Assembly: GCA_021300355.1 (NCBI GenBank)
Contig: JAJTEF010000004.1
Coordinates: forward strand, 1 to 64,000
Source of the DNA: Sphingomonadaceae bacterium
GTDB lineage: Bacteria > Pseudomonadota > Alphaproteobacteria > Sphingomonadales > Sphingomonadaceae
DNA length: 64,000 nucleotides
Reading direction: 5' to 3'
Made by a program: the position numbers and the translations under genes. The notes below the pieces were generated by a model, which saw only the letters and a program-made list of their open reading frames with translations, ran no database searches and was not told where the DNA came from. Shown here one piece after another: positions 1 to 11,121 of this stretch. Each line of letters starts with the position of its first letter. Position 1 is the first letter of the stretch.

Positions 1-701
1 TCATTGGCATCAAGCGACCAGATCGCCAGACCATCGCGCACGAGCTTCTGGCTTGCCACATCAAGCTCCGCCTGCTCCGCGCGAATTTCGCGATCAAGAT
101 GCTCAAGCGCCTCTGATAAGGTCAAACCCAACAATCGGGCGGAGATATAATTGGACGCCTCAACCAACGCCGAATCGGAAATAGCCGGGTCAATCGCAAC
201 CAACCGATTTTCGACGCTGTTGTCGGACCCGACCATGATGGCCAAAACTTGGGTCGGCGACAGACGCGCAAAGTTGAATGCCTTCAACACGGCATCGCGT
301 TTGGGGACGAGCACGATTCCGGCACAGGCCGATAGCCCCGACAGCACCGAAGTCGCCGCCGCCAACGCTCCTTCAATTGGCCCATCGCCCATGATTTGCG
401 ATTCAATTGCACGGCGTTCTTCCATCGACGGTTCAGCCGACTGCATCATGCCGTCGACAAAAAGACGAAGCCCGCTTTCGGTGGGCACACGGCCAGCGCT
501 GGTGTGCGGAGAGGCAAGCAATCCTGCTTCTTCCAAATCCTGCATCACATTGCGAATGGAGGCCGGCGACAAATTCAGGCCCGCAAATTTGGAGAGCGTT
601 CGCGACCCCACGGGCGCGCCATTGTCCAAATAGCTTTCAACCACCATCCGGAAGATGACGCGCGTGCGATCGTTCAGTTCATTGATTGGAATTTGGCTCA
701 C
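1..701 (-). CDS. hrcA: Heat-inducible transcription repressor HrcA (3' end beyond window start)
   Basis: Reverse-strand reading from GTG at 701 gives [86 protein letters not shown]..., the characteristic HrcA N-terminus; runs off the window edge; divergent from rph. Confidence 0.93.
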   Translation of the reverse strand, partial: MSQIPINELNDRTRVIFRMVVESYLDNGAPVGSRTLSKFAGLNLSPASIRNVMQDLEEAGLLASPHTSAGRVPTESGLRLFVDGMMQSAEPSMEERRAIESQIMGDGPIEGALAAATSVLSGLSACAGIVLVPKRDAVLKAFNFARLSPTQVLAIMVGSDNSVENRLVAIDPAISDSALVEASNYISARLLGLTLSEALEHLDREIRAEQAELDVASQKLVRDGLAIWSLDAN

Positions 702-782
702 GGTTGCTGGTTTAGCGCAGCGCGCTTGCAAAGCAAGCGGGGCAAGCTATTGCATCCTTCAACCCATTATCAGGAGACTATC

Positions 783-1496
783 ATGCGTCCATCAGGCCGA
801 GCGCCAGACGAAATGCGCGCCATTTCGATTGAAACCCATTTCACCAAGCATGCAGAGGGCAGCTGCCTCATCTGCTTTGGCGACACCCGCGTGCTTGTCA
901 CCGCAAGCGTCGAGGATCGCCTTCCACCATGGTTGCGTGGCAAGGGTGAAGGTTGGGTAACGGCGGAATATTCCATGCTACCACGCGCGACGCACACCCG
1001 CAGCCAGCGTGAAGCGGCGAAGGGCAAGCAGTCAGGCAGAACACAAGAAATTCAACGTCTTATTGGCCGTTCTTTACGCGCTGTCGTAGATATGAAGAAG
1101 CTGGGTGAGCATCAGATCACGATCGATTGTGACGTGTTGCAAGCCGACGGCGGAACACGCACCGCAGCGATCTCTGGCGCATGGGTCGCCTTGCGGCTTG
1201 CGGTCGACGGCCTGCTTGCCTCGGGCGCGATTAAGGAAGACCCGATCAGCGGCCGCGTCGCGGCCATCAGCTGCGGCATCGTCAACGGAACGCCCGTGCT
1301 TGACCTCGACTATATCGAAGATTCGAGCGCTGACGCGGATGCGAACTTTGTCCTCATTGAAGGCGGACAAATCGCAGAAGTACAAGCGACCGCCGAAGGT
1401 GCGACTTATGATGAGGAGAGCCTGCTGCGCTTGCTCCGTCTGGCACGCATGGGCACCGACCGGATCTTTGCGGTGCAAGCTGAAGCTGTAAAGTAA
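783..1496 (+). CDS. rph: Ribonuclease PH
   Basis: [44 protein letters not shown]...; classic RNase PH. The ORF track start at 396 is an upstream extension. Confidence 0.97.
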   Translation: MRPSGRAPDEMRAISIETHFTKHAEGSCLICFGDTRVLVTASVEDRLPPWLRGKGEGWVTAEYSMLPRATHTRSQREAAKGKQSGRTQEIQRLIGRSLRAVVDMKKLGEHQITIDCDVLQADGGTRTAAISGAWVALRLAVDGLLASGAIKEDPISGRVAAISCGIVNGTPVLDLDYIEDSSADADANFVLIEGGQIAEVQATAEGATYDEESLLRLLRLARMGTDRIFAVQAEAVK

Positions 1497-1540
1497 CCGC
1501 TTTTGGCGAGTTAAACGTCAAGGGCTCAAGGCAAGAATAT

Positions 1541-2167
1541 ATGACCCATCGCAAATTGCAGCCCGGCAAGCTTGTCATCGCCAGCCACAATGCGGGCAAG
1601 GTGCGTGAAATCCGCGCCTTGCTGGCGCCCTTCGGTATCGAACCGGTTTCGGCGGGTGAGCTTGGCTTACCCGAGCCCGAAGAGACCGGCACGACCTTTG
1701 CCGAAAATGCGCTGCTGAAGGCACATGCCTCCGCCCAAGGATCGGGCCTGCCCGCCTTGGCAGATGACAGCGGCCTTTGCGTCGCGGCGCTTGGTGGCGC
1801 GCCCGGAGTGTACACCGCAGACTGGGCGGAAAAGCAGCGGTTCGAAGGCGGGCCGGGACGCGACTGGTACATGGCGATGGGTAAAGTCGAAGGCAAATTG
1901 GCCGAGCTTGGTCCAGATACCGACCGAAGCGCATATTTCATCTGCACCCTCGCGCTTGCATGGCCCGACGGTCATGAAGAACTGTTCGAAGGCCGCGTAA
2001 AGGGCAGCCTGACATGGCCTCCGCGCGGTACGTTGGGCTTTGGCTACGATCCGGTGTTCGTGCCAACCGACCGCACGCACACTTTTGCGGAATTGGACCC
2101 GGCGGAGAAGCATGCCATGAGCCATCGGGCAGATGCGTTCCGCAAATTGGTTGAGGCCGTTTTTTGA
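1541..2167 (+). CDS. rdgB: XTP/dITP diphosphatase (RdgB/HAM1 family)
   Basis: [19 protein letters not shown]... [23 protein letters not shown] motifs. Confidence 0.96.
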   Translation: MTHRKLQPGKLVIASHNAGKVREIRALLAPFGIEPVSAGELGLPEPEETGTTFAENALLKAHASAQGSGLPALADDSGLCVAALGGAPGVYTADWAEKQRFEGGPGRDWYMAMGKVEGKLAELGPDTDRSAYFICTLALAWPDGHEELFEGRVKGSLTWPPRGTLGFGYDPVFVPTDRTHTFAELDPAEKHAMSHRADAFRKLVEAVF

Positions 2168-3324
2168 GCATGCCGCTCGCCCTCTATATCCACTGGCCCT
2201 TTTGCGTTTCCAAATGCCCTTATTGTGATTTCAACAGCCATGTGCGGGAAAGCGTAGACCAAGACGCATGGTGCGCCGCATTGTTGGCGGACATGGCCTA
2301 CGAAGCAGCGTTGACACCTGACCGCAAGCTAAGTTCCATTTTCTTCGGCGGCGGCACGCCATCGTTGATGCCGCCGTCAACGGTCGCCGCGTTGATTGAC
2401 GCTGCTGCGCAACATTGGGGCTTTGCCGACAATATCGAGATTACACTTGAGGCAAACCCGTCCTCGGTTGAGGCATCCCGCTTCGCCGATTTGGCCAAAG
2501 CGGGGGTCAACCGCGTGTCGCTTGGCCTTCAGTCTCTCGATGACGCCGCCTTGGCCTTTTTGGGGCGTGCGCATTCGGTTGCGGAAAGCCTTGATGCCCT
2601 CGCAGTCGCGCAGCAACATTTCGGCCGCGTCAATATTGACCTGATTTATGCACGGCCCGAACAAACAGCCGCACAATGGGAGGCTGAGCTTCGGCGCGCA
2701 TTGTCCTTCGGCACCGATCATATGTCGCTATATCAGTTGACGATTGAGGCGGGTACACGTTTCGAAACGCTGGTTCGCACGGGACATTTCACCCCCGCCG
2801 ACGATGACGATGCGGCGACGCTCTATGAAATGACGCAGGACATGACGCGCGCGACGGGCATGGCGGCCTATGAGATTAGCAACCATGCGCGGGTGGGACA
2901 TGAAAGCCGGCATAATTTGAGTTACTGGCGCTATGATGATTATATCGGCATTGGCCCCGGCGCACATGGACGGCGTCTGAAGTATGCGACACAACGCTAT
3001 AAAAAACCAGAGAATTTTCTGTCTGCAGTGGACCGCAACGCGCATGGCATCAGCACCGAAGATCATCTCGATCCCGCAAGCCGTGCAACCGAAAGCTTGC
3101 TCATGGGACTGCGGCTGAGCGAGGGCATCAGCCTTGACCGCCTGTCATCCCGCACGGGTATTGCGCCAGACCAGATGCTGGATTTCACGGCTGTCGACAA
3201 GATCGCCCGCCTTGGCCTCATCAACCGCAACGGCGACCGCATCACGGTCACGCCGCAAGGCATGCCGTTGCTTGATGCGATCCTTCCGCAAATAGTAGCG
3301 GTTGAGGCGGATGCGGCCACCTGA
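2164..3324 (+). CDS. hemW: Radical SAM heme chaperone HemW
   Basis: [23 protein letters not shown] (CxxxCxxC radical SAM), HemW-like; 4-bp overlap with rdgB. Confidence 0.94.
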   Translation: MSMPLALYIHWPFCVSKCPYCDFNSHVRESVDQDAWCAALLADMAYEAALTPDRKLSSIFFGGGTPSLMPPSTVAALIDAAAQHWGFADNIEITLEANPSSVEASRFADLAKAGVNRVSLGLQSLDDAALAFLGRAHSVAESLDALAVAQQHFGRVNIDLIYARPEQTAAQWEAELRRALSFGTDHMSLYQLTIEAGTRFETLVRTGHFTPADDDDAATLYEMTQDMTRATGMAAYEISNHARVGHESRHNLSYWRYDDYIGIGPGAHGRRLKYATQRYKKPENFLSAVDRNAHGISTEDHLDPASRATESLLMGLRLSEGISLDRLSSRTGIAPDQMLDFTAVDKIARLGLINRNGDRITVTPQGMPLLDAILPQIVAVEADAAT

Positions 3325-3339
3325 TAGCATGACGGCATA

Positions 3340-4224
3340 ATGTCACTGCTCGCCGAATATCTGACGTTCCTGACCGACAATCGCCGGATGTCGCCGCATA
3401 GTGTCCGCGCCTATCACGCCACGGCAGACCGGCTTACCGGTTTTCTGCAATTGCATTGGGGGACGACAGTCGACCGCACAACACTGATGAAAATTTCCGC
3501 CGCTGATATGCGCGCCTTTTTGGCGGACCGGCGTGGCGATGGGCTTACCAACCGGTCCACCGCGCGTGAATTGTCCGCTGCGCGTCATTTTTTGCGCTTT
3601 GCACTGGGCGACAACGTGACCCTGCCCGCCATGAAGGGCCCGCGCGTGCAACGCAGCCTGCCGCGCCCCGTGAACCCCGACGATGTTCTCGCACTCGCGG
3701 ATGACGTCGCAGAAAGCGCGAACGATGGCTGGGTTGGCGCACGTGACTGGGCCTTGCTTCTCCTGCTGTACGGCAGCGGCCTGCGGGTTAGCGAAGCGAC
3801 GGGGCTGCTCGGCGATATCTTGCCGCTTGGCACGACACTGCGCGTCACCGGCAAGCGAAACAAGACGCGCATTGTGCCGCTGCTCGATCAAGTCCGCACC
3901 GCTATTCAGGAATATATTGCGCTGTGCCCTTATCCGATGGCTGCAGACCAGCCGTTGTTTCGTGGCGCCCGCGGTGGGCCATTGGCACCCGCACTGGTGC
4001 GCCGCGCGGTGCAAGGCGCCCGAATGCGGCTTGGCCTATCGGAACGCACGACGCCGCATGCCTTGCGCCACAGCTTTGCAACGCATTTGCTTGCGGGTGG
4101 TGCAGATCTGCGCAGTCTTCAGGAGCTGCTCGGCCATAGCAGCCTATCATCAACGCAAATCTATACCGCCGTCGATACGGCTATGCTTCTGGATGAATAT
4201 CAGAACGCGCATCCACGGGCTTAG
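3340..4224 (+). CDS. xerC: Tyrosine recombinase XerC
   Basis: R...HALRHSFATHLLAGGADLRSLQELLGHSSLSSTQIYT catalytic block of chromosomal Xer recombinases. Confidence 0.93.
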   Translation: MSLLAEYLTFLTDNRRMSPHSVRAYHATADRLTGFLQLHWGTTVDRTTLMKISAADMRAFLADRRGDGLTNRSTARELSAARHFLRFALGDNVTLPAMKGPRVQRSLPRPVNPDDVLALADDVAESANDGWVGARDWALLLLLYGSGLRVSEATGLLGDILPLGTTLRVTGKRNKTRIVPLLDQVRTAIQEYIALCPYPMAADQPLFRGARGGPLAPALVRRAVQGARMRLGLSERTTPHALRHSFATHLLAGGADLRSLQELLGHSSLSSTQIYTAVDTAMLLDEYQNAHPRA

Positions 4225-4841
4225 GCGCAGGCGTCGCGCTGGGCTTCCAGCGCGCCAGACGCCAGACATAGGACCCCAAAATGCCGACCATGATGACCGT
4301 CGACAAAGGCCCAAGCCATTTTTCGATATCGTCAAATTGTGAGCCCAAGAAATATCCACCGGAATCCACCGGAGGCGAGAGCAGCGCTCCACCCCGCCGT
4401 TCCAATCGTGGAAAAAACCAGAAAACGGCGCAGCGACATACCGAACAAACCAGCGGGAATCGAAATCAAAGAACGCAGCGTCGGCAACATGCGCGCCACG
4501 AGCACGATGATTGGCCCATGCTTGCGAAACAGCCCATGCCCGCGTTCGATCTCTGCCCAGTCAAGCGTGAGCCAACGGCTATAGCGGTCGATAAAAACAT
4601 GCATCCGCGCTTCGCCAAACTTGATGGCCAACCAATACCACAGCCAGTTGCCCAGCATGGCGCCTGCGGTTCCGGCTGCGATCGTGCCCCAAAGGCTCAT
4701 CGTCCCACGCGACGCGGACACACCCGCCACGGTCATAATGACCTCTGACGGGACGGGCGGAAAAACGGTCTCCAGCAGCATCAGCAGGGCGACGCCCCAA
4801 TAATGCCCCCATTCGACGCGCCTTATAATCCAGTCTTCCAT
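4181..4841 (-). pseudogene. DedA-family membrane protein, frameshifted by a 10-bp tandem duplication (intact N-terminal part 4332..4841)
   Basis: MEDWIIRRVEWGHYWGVALLMLLETVFPPVPSEVIMTVAG... (DedA). C-terminal part GGYFLGSQFDDIEKWLGPLSTVIMVGILGSYVW... lies in another frame (ORF 4181..4405); the frames join exactly if one copy of the 10-bp repeat at 4354-4373 is removed. Confidence 0.85.
4354..4373. repeat. Perfect 10-bp tandem duplication (atccaccgga x2)
   Basis: Direct reading: aat atccaccgga atccaccgga ggc. Confidence 0.97.
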
Positions 4842-5803
4842 TAACCCCTGCCGGCAATCCTGCGTTCAATGGCATCAAGTATTTTCGCGGCGGTATCGGT
4901 GCCATTGAACCGGTCGATCGCGACGATACCGGTTGGCGAGGTCACGTTGATTTCCGTAAGCCATTTTCCGCCAATGACATCAATGCCGACGAATATCAGA
5001 CCAAGTTCCTTCAAACGCGGCCCCATCGCAGCGCAAATTTCTTGCTCCTCCCGGGTCAACAACGTCGCTTCGGCACTGCCGCCTACCGCAAGGTTCGACC
5101 GGAATTCGCCTTCACCCGGACGGCGGTTGATGGCCCCTGTGACTTCGCCGTCTATAAGAACGATGCGCTTATCGCCCTTCGCAACGTCGGGCAGGAATGG
5201 CTGCACCATATGCGGTTCGGGCCATGTCGAATTGAACACCTCAAACAGCGCGCCGACATTGCTGCCATCGGCTTCAATCCGGAAAATGGCCTTGCCGCCA
5301 TTGCCATGGAGAGGCTTTACGACAATCGCGCCATGTTCCTTTTGAAACGCGCGCACTTCATCGAGTGAACGCGTAATCAGCGTCGGTGGCATGAACTTGC
5401 GATAGTCGAGCACCATGACCTTTTCCGGCGCGTTGCGCACGCTGGCCGGGTTGTTAACCACCAACGTCTCATGCTCGATGCGTTCAAGCAAATGGGTGGC
5501 GGTGATATAACCTACGTGAAATGGCGGGTCCTGCCGCATCAGCACGACGTCGATGTCAGAGCCCAAATCAATACGCTGTGGCGCGCCGAACCGATAATGT
5601 GCGCCCTCCACGCGTTGGAGGTCATGCACGGGATGTGCGAGCGCGGTGAGCCGGTCGTTGGCGTCGAGCGTCAATGACATCACATCATAATGCCAAATAT
5701 CATAGCCGCGCGATTGGCCAGCCAGCATCAGCGCAAAGCTGGAGTCGCCATGAATATTGATGCCGTCCATCGGGTCCATCTGGACCGCCATTTGTATTGC
5801 CAT
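4841..5803 (-). CDS. gshB: Glutathione synthase
   Basis: MAIQMAVQMDPMDGINIHGDSSFALMLAGQSRGYDIWHY... LMRQDPPFHVGYITATHLLE... VKPLHGNGGKAIF; ATP-grasp GshB. Start chosen at internal Met 5803; ORF extends to 5863. Confidence 0.95.
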   Translation of the reverse strand: MAIQMAVQMDPMDGINIHGDSSFALMLAGQSRGYDIWHYDVMSLTLDANDRLTALAHPVHDLQRVEGAHYRFGAPQRIDLGSDIDVVLMRQDPPFHVGYITATHLLERIEHETLVVNNPASVRNAPEKVMVLDYRKFMPPTLITRSLDEVRAFQKEHGAIVVKPLHGNGGKAIFRIEADGSNVGALFEVFNSTWPEPHMVQPFLPDVAKGDKRIVLIDGEVTGAINRRPGEGEFRSNLAVGGSAEATLLTREEQEICAAMGPRLKELGLIFVGIDVIGGKWLTEINVTSPTGIVAIDRFNGTDTAAKILDAIERRIAGRG

Positions 5804-5813
5804 TTGCTTGTCC

Positions 5814-6164
5814 TTATCCGTGCCAGACGTTTGGCAGATGGTTCGGCCAACGCCATGGCGCAACCATAATCACGTCTATCTGCATATTTTCGCATTCTTT
5901 TCCATATTTCGGGAGCAGAATTTCGGCCGCAGCTGCAACGCGGCGTAATCTGTAGGCGTCAATCGCGGTGGCGAGATCACGCACATTTGCGCGCGCTTTT
6001 ACTTCGACGAACGCAATGGTTTTGCCACGCCGCGCGATCAAGTCGACTTCGCCGCGTGGCGTTTTCACACGCGTGGCAACGACCCGCCAACCCTTTAACC
6101 GCAAAAACCAGGCGGCGATATTTTCGCCGCGCCGCCCCAATTTTTCTGCAGCAAGCCTGTTCAC
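5814..6164 (-). CDS. YraN family (UPF0102) predicted nuclease-fold protein
   Basis: KLGRRGENIAAWFLRLKGWRVVATRVKTPRGEVDLIARRGKTIAFVEVKAR; next to rsmI as in many proteobacteria. Confidence 0.92.
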   Translation of the reverse strand: MNRLAAEKLGRRGENIAAWFLRLKGWRVVATRVKTPRGEVDLIARRGKTIAFVEVKARANVRDLATAIDAYRLRRVAAAAEILLPKYGKECENMQIDVIMVAPWRWPNHLPNVWHG

Positions 6165-6991
6165 TGCGACTTCAGTTGCGTAGCGCGCGCATAAACGTCG
6201 CTGCGTTCCAACCCGAAACGCTTGGCAATGACGCCAGCGGCCTTGGCGGCGGGCATGGTATCCAGTGCTTCGCGCAATGCTGCGTCCACATCGCCTGTAT
6301 CATAGGCAACGTCATCCGCCGGCGGACCGATGATGAGGACGATTTCACCCTTTGGCTCTTGCGCAGCATAACGCGCGGCAAGTTCGGATGCGGTGCCCGT
6401 TACAACCTCTTCAAATTTCTTGGTCAGTTCCCGCGCAACGGCGACTTCACGGTCGCCATAGGTCTCCGCGATGGCGGAAAGCGACGCAGCAAGACGCGGC
6501 CCAGCCTCGTAAAAAACCAACGTCGCCTTTACCTGCCCCAGCTCCGTCAACGTTTCGATACGCGCCTTGGCTTTATTGGGAAGAAAGCCGGCGAACAAAA
6601 ATCGATCCGTGGGCAAACCGCAAATCGATAAAGCCGCCGTAACCGCGCTTGCACCGGGGATCGTATATACCGGAACGCCTGCCTCGCGTGCGCTGCGCAC
6701 CAGCTTGTAACCGGGGTCTGAAATCAACGGCGTGCCTGCGTCCGATACCAGCGCAACAACTGCGCCGTGCGCCGCGGCCACGAGAGACTCGCGCTCTGCC
6801 TCGCCACTATGGTCGTTATATCGCCGCATCTTTTTCTTCAGGCCAAGATGGTGCAACAATTTACCGGTTACCCGGCTGTCTTCTACAGCCACAATTTCTG
6901 CGGCTTCCAGCAGATCAATCGCCCGTTGTGACATATCTGCAAGGTTGCCGATTGGTGTCGCAACGACATATAAGCCCGATTCGAACATCAT
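6161..6991 (-). CDS. rsmI: 16S rRNA (cytidine(1402)-2'-O)-methyltransferase
   Basis: GLYVVATPIGNLADMSQRAIDLLEAAEIVAVEDSRVTGKLLHHLG... SDAGTPLISDPGYKLV; 4-bp overlap with yraN. Confidence 0.96.
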   Translation of the reverse strand: MMFESGLYVVATPIGNLADMSQRAIDLLEAAEIVAVEDSRVTGKLLHHLGLKKKMRRYNDHSGEAERESLVAAAHGAVVALVSDAGTPLISDPGYKLVRSAREAGVPVYTIPGASAVTAALSICGLPTDRFLFAGFLPNKAKARIETLTELGQVKATLVFYEAGPRLAASLSAIAETYGDREVAVARELTKKFEEVVTGTASELAARYAAQEPKGEIVLIIGPPADDVAYDTGDVDAALREALDTMPAAKAAGVIAKRFGLERSDVYARATQLKSQ

Positions 6992-7024
6992 CTGATTTAT
7001 ATGCTTCTACCCAAGGGAAAATTC

Positions 7025-8194
7025 ATGAGCGCATCCAATGCAGCAAGCGGCGCAACGCCGCAAGCTTTAGCAGGACAGATCAAAAAGCTGCTGGTTTTGG
7101 CTTCGGTTGTTTTGCTCGCGGCCTGCGCCACCGCCCCGCGTGGGGGCAAAGGGCCGCCAGCTGTGGTGTCCGAGGACGCGTTGGACGGCATGCACCGCGT
7201 GGCGTTGCTTTTGCCGGTGACGGGTCCAGACGGCGACGTTGGCCAATCCATCGCCAACGCGACCGCGCTTGCACTGTCCGACACCAAAGCAACCAACATC
7301 CGCATGATCACCTATGACACCAGCACCGGCGTCGCAGCAGCGGCAAAACGCGCGGTAGCCGATGGAAACAAGGTCATATTGGGCCCGTTGCGTGGCGACG
7401 ATGTTGTTGAGGCCGCCGCAGTCGCGCGCACCGCAGCTGTGCCCATCATCAGCTTTTCCAACGATGTCGGCGTTGCCGGGCAAAATGTATTCTTGCTTGG
7501 CCATTTGCCCAATCAATCCATCGACCGCGTGGTCCGCTACGCCCGTTCGCAAGGCTATAACCGCATTGCAGGCGTCGTTGCGACCAATGTATATGGCCAG
7601 CGTGCGCAATCGAACCTAACCTCTGCAGTGCGCAGCGCTGGCGGAACGCTTGTTGCCATTGAAGAATCCGACGGAACGGCAGCGTCTGCCGATGCAGCAG
7701 CGCGCCGGTTGGCGCAATTGGGTCAGATTGATGCCGTCCTGATTGCCGATAGCGGCCGTGCCGGCGTTGTATTGGTGCCGGCGCTTCGCCGGAACGGCAT
7801 GCGCAATGCAAAAATTCTCGGCACCGATTTGTGGAATATTGATGGTTCATTGGCGGGTAGCCCGGCCATGTATGGCGGTTGGTTTGCGAGCGTCTCCGAC
7901 ACGCTATATACCCAATATGCCGCCAAATATCGGGCACGCTTTGGCAAGGCCCCCCTGCGCCTCTCAAGCCTTGGCTATGATTCGGTGCTTTTGATCGCGC
8001 GGGTGGCGCGTGACTGGCGTCCGGGCACGAAATTCCCCGTTGCGCAGCTTACCGATCCGCAAGGCTTCATCGGCGTTGATGGCGCATTCCGCTTCATGCC
8101 CAATGGCCTCACCGAGCGTATGCTTGAGGTGCAGGAAATTCAGTCGGGCAAGTTCGTGACAATCAGCCCCGCACCGACGCAATTTGTAAAGTAA
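7025..8194 (+). CDS. Penicillin-binding protein activator (LpoA/LppC-like lipoprotein, periplasmic-binding fold)
   Basis: Lipobox-like VVLLAACATAP, then RVALLLPVTGPDGDVGQSIANATALALSDT...; divergent from rsmI, matching the yraL-lpoA-yraN neighbourhood. Confidence 0.85.
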   Translation: MSASNAASGATPQALAGQIKKLLVLASVVLLAACATAPRGGKGPPAVVSEDALDGMHRVALLLPVTGPDGDVGQSIANATALALSDTKATNIRMITYDTSTGVAAAAKRAVADGNKVILGPLRGDDVVEAAAVARTAAVPIISFSNDVGVAGQNVFLLGHLPNQSIDRVVRYARSQGYNRIAGVVATNVYGQRAQSNLTSAVRSAGGTLVAIEESDGTAASADAAARRLAQLGQIDAVLIADSGRAGVVLVPALRRNGMRNAKILGTDLWNIDGSLAGSPAMYGGWFASVSDTLYTQYAAKYRARFGKAPLRLSSLGYDSVLLIARVARDWRPGTKFPVAQLTDPQGFIGVDGAFRFMPNGLTERMLEVQEIQSGKFVTISPAPTQFVK

Positions 8195-8235
8195 CGCGGC
8201 GGATTAAGCGCGACGGCTTGTCCGGCGAACGCAAG

Positions 8236-8793
8236 TTAGTGGCGGCAATGCTCATTATGAACATGGCCGCCGCCCATTTTGCGGGCTTTCTCAATTTTCT
8301 TGAGCACCATCTGACGCTTTAGACGCGACAGGTGGTCAATGAACAAGATCCCTTCGAGATGGTCCATCTCGTGCTGCAGACATGTCGCCATTAGGCCGGT
8401 CATTGTCTCTTCATGGACTTTGCCATCAAGGTCCTGCCAGCGTGCACGGATTTGCGCGGGGCGTTCGACCTCTGCATATTGGTCAGGCACCGAAAGGCAG
8501 CCTTCATTATACAGGCTGTGTTCGTTCGACGGGTCCAATATTTCCGGATTCACAAACACGCGCGGATTACGAACGGGCTCGTCGCCCTCGCCTTCCTCTT
8601 CCTGCAAATCGATAACCAACAGGCGCTTGGGCACCCCGACCTGAATAGCGGCCAGCCCGATACCAGGCGCGGCGTACATCGTTTCGGTCATGTCATCGAC
8701 GAGCGTTTTCAAATCCGCATCAAATGTCTCGACCGGCGTCGAAATGGTTTTCAGCCGCGGATCGGGCACTTCAAGAATAGGTAATATGGCCAT
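8236..8793 (-). CDS. def: Peptide deformylase
   Basis: MAILPILEVPDPRLKTISTPVETF... GIGLAAIQVG ... EGCLSVP ... CLQHEMDHLEGILFIDHLS. Confidence 0.97.
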   Translation of the reverse strand: MAILPILEVPDPRLKTISTPVETFDADLKTLVDDMTETMYAAPGIGLAAIQVGVPKRLLVIDLQEEEGEGDEPVRNPRVFVNPEILDPSNEHSLYNEGCLSVPDQYAEVERPAQIRARWQDLDGKVHEETMTGLMATCLQHEMDHLEGILFIDHLSRLKRQMVLKKIEKARKMGGGHVHNEHCRH

Positions 8794-8824
8794 GGGTCGC
8801 AAATAGGGACGGTCGTACGATAAA

Positions 8825-9421
8825 TCAACCGACTGGACGTCTGGCGCGCAATGCTTGCGCCAAAGTGCCATCGTCCAGATAATCAAGCTCACCGCCAACG
8901 GGCACGCCATGCGCCAACTGGGTCAAGCGTATCGGAAATTGTTCAAGCCGTTCCGCGAGATAATGCGCGGTTGTCTGCCCCTCCAGCGTGGCGTTCATGG
9001 CTAGCACGACTTCGTCGACACCGCCTGCGGCAACGCGGGCAACCAAGCCTTCGATGTTCAAATCCTCCGGCCGAACGCCATCCAATGCAGATAACCGGCC
9101 ACCCAGCACATGATATTTTCCGGGAAATAGCCGCGAACGATCCAGCGCCCACAAATCCGATACGTCTTCGACAACACAGATCGAACGGATGTCGCGGCGC
9201 GGATCAACGCAAATGCCGCAGGGGTTGCCGGTATCGATATTCCCGCACGTGCTGCAGACGACCAGCCGTTGCTCGACCAGCTCCAGCGCACGCAAAAGCG
9301 GCAACAACACGCTTTCACGCTTTTTCATAAGGTGCAGCACAACCCGCCGTGCCGAGCGTGGACCAAGTCCGGGCAATTTCGACAATGCCTGTGCCAATGC
9401 GTCTATTTCTTGCGATGCCAT
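8825..9421 (-). CDS. recR: Recombination protein RecR
   Basis: [36 protein letters not shown]... C4 zinc motif, [20 protein letters not shown]; start at 9421. Confidence 0.95.
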   Translation of the reverse strand: MASQEIDALAQALSKLPGLGPRSARRVVLHLMKKRESVLLPLLRALELVEQRLVVCSTCGNIDTGNPCGICVDPRRDIRSICVVEDVSDLWALDRSRLFPGKYHVLGGRLSALDGVRPEDLNIEGLVARVAAGGVDEVVLAMNATLEGQTTAHYLAERLEQFPIRLTQLAHGVPVGGELDYLDDGTLAQALRARRPVG

Positions 9422-9463
9422 GCAGTGGGTCTTAGGGGGCTTTCGAACAAAGGAAAAGTGACG

Positions 9464-10369
9464 ATGCGTCTTGCCTTCATGGGAACACCCGAATTTGCCG
9501 TGCCAGCGCTCGACGCGCTGGTTGCCGCTGGGCATGATGTGGTTGCCGTATATTCGCAGCCACCTCGCCCCGCCAACCGTGGTAAAATGCTTACCCCGTC
9601 CGCCGTGCAACAGCGTGCCGAGGAACTGGGTTTGCATATACGCTCGCCGCTGTCCCTGCGACAGGACGATGCAGCAGCGGAATTCGCAGCGCTTGACCTC
9701 GACGCCGCAATTGTCGCGGCATATGGCCTTATCCTGCCCAAATTGATCTTGGACGCGCCGCGGCATGGTTGCCTGAATATTCACGGATCGCTGCTGCCAC
9801 GCTGGCGCGGTGCTGCGCCGGTTCAGCGTGCTATTTTGGCGGGCGACGCCACAACAGGCGTCATGGTCATGCAAATGGAGGCAGGCCTCGATACCGGCCC
9901 AGTACGAGCGACAACCGAAATCGAAATCGGGCACAAGACCACGGGCATTCTCACGAGTGAGTTGGCCGAGCTTGGCGCAGAATTAATGGTGCGGGTATTA
10001 TCGGACCTCGACGCACATCCTGCCGTGCCGCAACCGGATGATGGCGTGACCTATGCCGCCAAAATCGACAAGGCAGAAACCAAATTGGATTTTTCAATGT
10101 CCGCCGAAGTGGTCGAACGACAGATACGCGCATTCAACCCCACGCCGGGTGCATGGTTCGAATTTGAAGGTGATCGATATCGTGTGCTTGCCGCCGACAT
10201 CGTTGCTGGCACCAGCACAGCCGGCACAATTTCGGACGACCAACTGACTATCGCATGCGGTGTTGATGCAATCCGTCCCACAATCATCCAACGCGCAGGT
10301 AAACCCGCAATGCCAACCGCAGACTTGCTGCGTGGCAAGGCAATCCCGGCGGGCACCATTCTGCGATGA
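9464..10369 (+). CDS. fmt: Methionyl-tRNA formyltransferase
   Basis: [40 protein letters not shown]... [21 protein letters not shown]. Confidence 0.97.
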   Translation: MRLAFMGTPEFAVPALDALVAAGHDVVAVYSQPPRPANRGKMLTPSAVQQRAEELGLHIRSPLSLRQDDAAAEFAALDLDAAIVAAYGLILPKLILDAPRHGCLNIHGSLLPRWRGAAPVQRAILAGDATTGVMVMQMEAGLDTGPVRATTEIEIGHKTTGILTSELAELGAELMVRVLSDLDAHPAVPQPDDGVTYAAKIDKAETKLDFSMSAEVVERQIRAFNPTPGAWFEFEGDRYRVLAADIVAGTSTAGTISDDQLTIACGVDAIRPTIIQRAGKPAMPTADLLRGKAIPAGTILR

Positions 10370-11106
10370 CTCGCTTTGCCCTCACCATCGAATTTGACGG
10401 CGGCCCCTATATGGGCTGGCAATGGCAAGACCATGGCCCTTCGGTCCAAGGCGCCATCGAAGAGGCCATATTCAAAACCACAGGCGAAAAGACATTGGTC
10501 TATAGCGCCGGCCGCACCGATGCAGGCGTCCACGCATTGGGCATGCGCGCGCATGTCGATGTCGAAAAAGGACTTTCAGCGTTTCGATTGATGGAAGCCA
10601 TCAACGCCCATTTGCGGCCGCACCCCATCGCGATATTGCATTGCGAGGAAGTCGCCCACGACTGGCACGCGCGTTACAGCTGCATTGGCCGGTCCTACCA
10701 ATATCGCATCCTCAATCGCCGCGCCTCGCTCACTTTGGAAAAGGGCCGCGTGTGGCGCGTTGGTCCGCAGCTTGATGCCGACGCAATGCACGCAGCGGCG
10801 CAAATTTTGGTGGGCGTGCATGATTTCACGACCTTCCGGTCGACTGCATGCCAATCGGCAAGCCCCGTCAAGTCGCTCGAACGGTTGAACGTCCGCCGCG
10901 AAGGACAGCATGTGATCGTCGAAGCTGCGGCCTTATCGTTCCTGCATCACCAAGTGCGGTCGATGGTCGGTTGCCTTGTGGCGGTTGGGCTTGGCCGCTG
11001 GACTGCCGACGATTTGCAAGCTGCGCTGGACGCGGCAGACCGCTCGGCCTTGGCGGAAAATGCGCCGCCCGAAGGCCTGTATTTTGTGCGGGCAATCTAC
11101 CCTTAA
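10366..11106 (+). CDS. truA: tRNA pseudouridine(38-40) synthase TruA
   Basis: [21 protein letters not shown]... [20 protein letters not shown]; 4-bp overlap with fmt. Confidence 0.96.
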   Translation: MTRFALTIEFDGGPYMGWQWQDHGPSVQGAIEEAIFKTTGEKTLVYSAGRTDAGVHALGMRAHVDVEKGLSAFRLMEAINAHLRPHPIAILHCEEVAHDWHARYSCIGRSYQYRILNRRASLTLEKGRVWRVGPQLDADAMHAAAQILVGVHDFTTFRSTACQSASPVKSLERLNVRREGQHVIVEAAALSFLHHQVRSMVGCLVAVGLGRWTADDLQAALDAADRSALAENAPPEGLYFVRAIYP

Positions 11107-11121
11107 GCAAACAGGCGCGGG

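Noticed and set aside
3340-4224. xerC as evidence of a mobile element
   Set aside because: Sequence and context fit the chromosomal dimer-resolution recombinase, not an integrase of an island.
9422-9934. N-terminal extension of the recR ORF (to 9934)
   Set aside because: Extension overlaps fmt in antisense; RecR homology begins at [11 protein letters not shown] (9421).
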